From an uncultured Campylobacter sp. (GTDB taxonomy: Bacteria; Campylobacterota; Campylobacteria; Campylobacterales; Campylobacteraceae), in the NCBI GenBank assembly GCA_937896205.1, contig CALBNA010000103.1, forward strand, positions 1-5,651: DNA of 5,651 bases, written 5' to 3'. The position numbers and the translations under genes were made by a program. Within the stretch, counting starts at the first letter, position 1; each line of letters begins with the position of its first letter. Below the pieces are notes generated by a model, which saw nothing but the letters and a program-made list of their open reading frames with translations, searched no databases and was not told where the DNA came from. Positions 5,588 through 5,651 of this stretch are shown in pieces.

Positions 5588-5651
5588 ATTTAAACTTGCA
5601 GATACTTTTTATTCTATGCTATTTTGGGCGGTTTTGCGCGTAAATTTGGAT

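Larger units (their letters stand above)
5149..5651. other. AT-rich tract downstream of tRNA-Ser without an intact gene
   Basis: No complete ORF with a start and ribosome binding site is visible in these 503 bases on either strand. Several stop-free stretches of about 20-48 codons lie in different frames, the most protein-like at 5453-5584 (plus). The tract is more AT-rich and poorer in AAATTT than the upstream genes. Inverted repeats sit at 5189-5223, 5234-5256, 5353-5369 and 5506-5557. I see no integrase and no second copy of the tRNA 3' end. It may be a decayed insertion at the tRNA or ordinary spacer before a gene beyond the window. Confidence 0.45.

Noticed and set aside
5058..5651. Duplicate of the tRNA-Ser 3' end (attachment-site repeat)
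   Set aside because: Only a short TCTCTG-like match near 5229-5235 was found, too little to be an att site; any true copy would be beyond the window.
1..5651. CRISPR array, insertion sequence, rRNA or toxin-antitoxin pair
   Set aside because: No regularly spaced direct repeats, transposase motifs, rRNA sequence or paired small genes with such features were seen.

Overview
The window reads as chromosomal DNA of a Campylobacter species, probably of the higher-GC oral group (C. showae / rectus / curvus / concisus type). The grounds are a kdsA-ribH-nusB-pyrF gene order known from Campylobacter, proteins resembling C. jejuni KdsA and NusB as I remember them, a TATAAT -10 box behind a T run with no clear -35, and a great excess of the palindrome AAATTT in genes and gaps alike. 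The genus is fairly safe; the species is a guess.

Positions 1-4198 look like one plus-strand operon of seven genes: kdsA (Kdo-8-phosphate synthase, for lipopolysaccharide or lipooligosaccharide inner core), two paired small multidrug resistance (SMR) subunits, a cation diffusion facilitator (CDF) transporter, ribH (lumazine synthase), nusB (antitermination factor) and pyrF (orotidine-5'-phosphate decarboxylase). Junctions are overlaps of 11, 4 and 4 bases or gaps of 9, 17 and 1 bases, so the genes are probably co-transcribed from the promoter at 9-14 and partly translationally coupled. In C. jejuni, as I recall, kdsA, ribH, nusB and pyrF are adjacent, so the three efflux genes look like an insertion or lineage-specific arrangement inside a housekeeping operon.

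Positions 4199-4664 hold no gene I can support. They contain a good candidate intrinsic terminator (4292-4322) and several inverted repeats. Next come a small Cdd1-family helix-hairpin-helix protein (4665-4913), a possible unlisted 36-codon ORF (4924-5034), and a well-formed tRNA-Ser(GCU) with encoded CCA (5058-5148) and its own TATAAT promoter.

Positions 5149-5651 are more AT-rich and carry no complete gene. They hold broken open stretches in different frames and several inverted repeats, including a perfect 10-bp pair. A gene-poor tract behind a tRNA-Ser could be a decayed integration site, but no integrase or tRNA 3'-end duplicate is visible.

I found no convincing evidence of a wholly new system. 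The points most worth checking are the efflux cassette inside the operon, the CDF transporter with what looks like a duplicated C-terminal domain and an ND-DD metal site, the AAATTT excess, and the two structured gaps.
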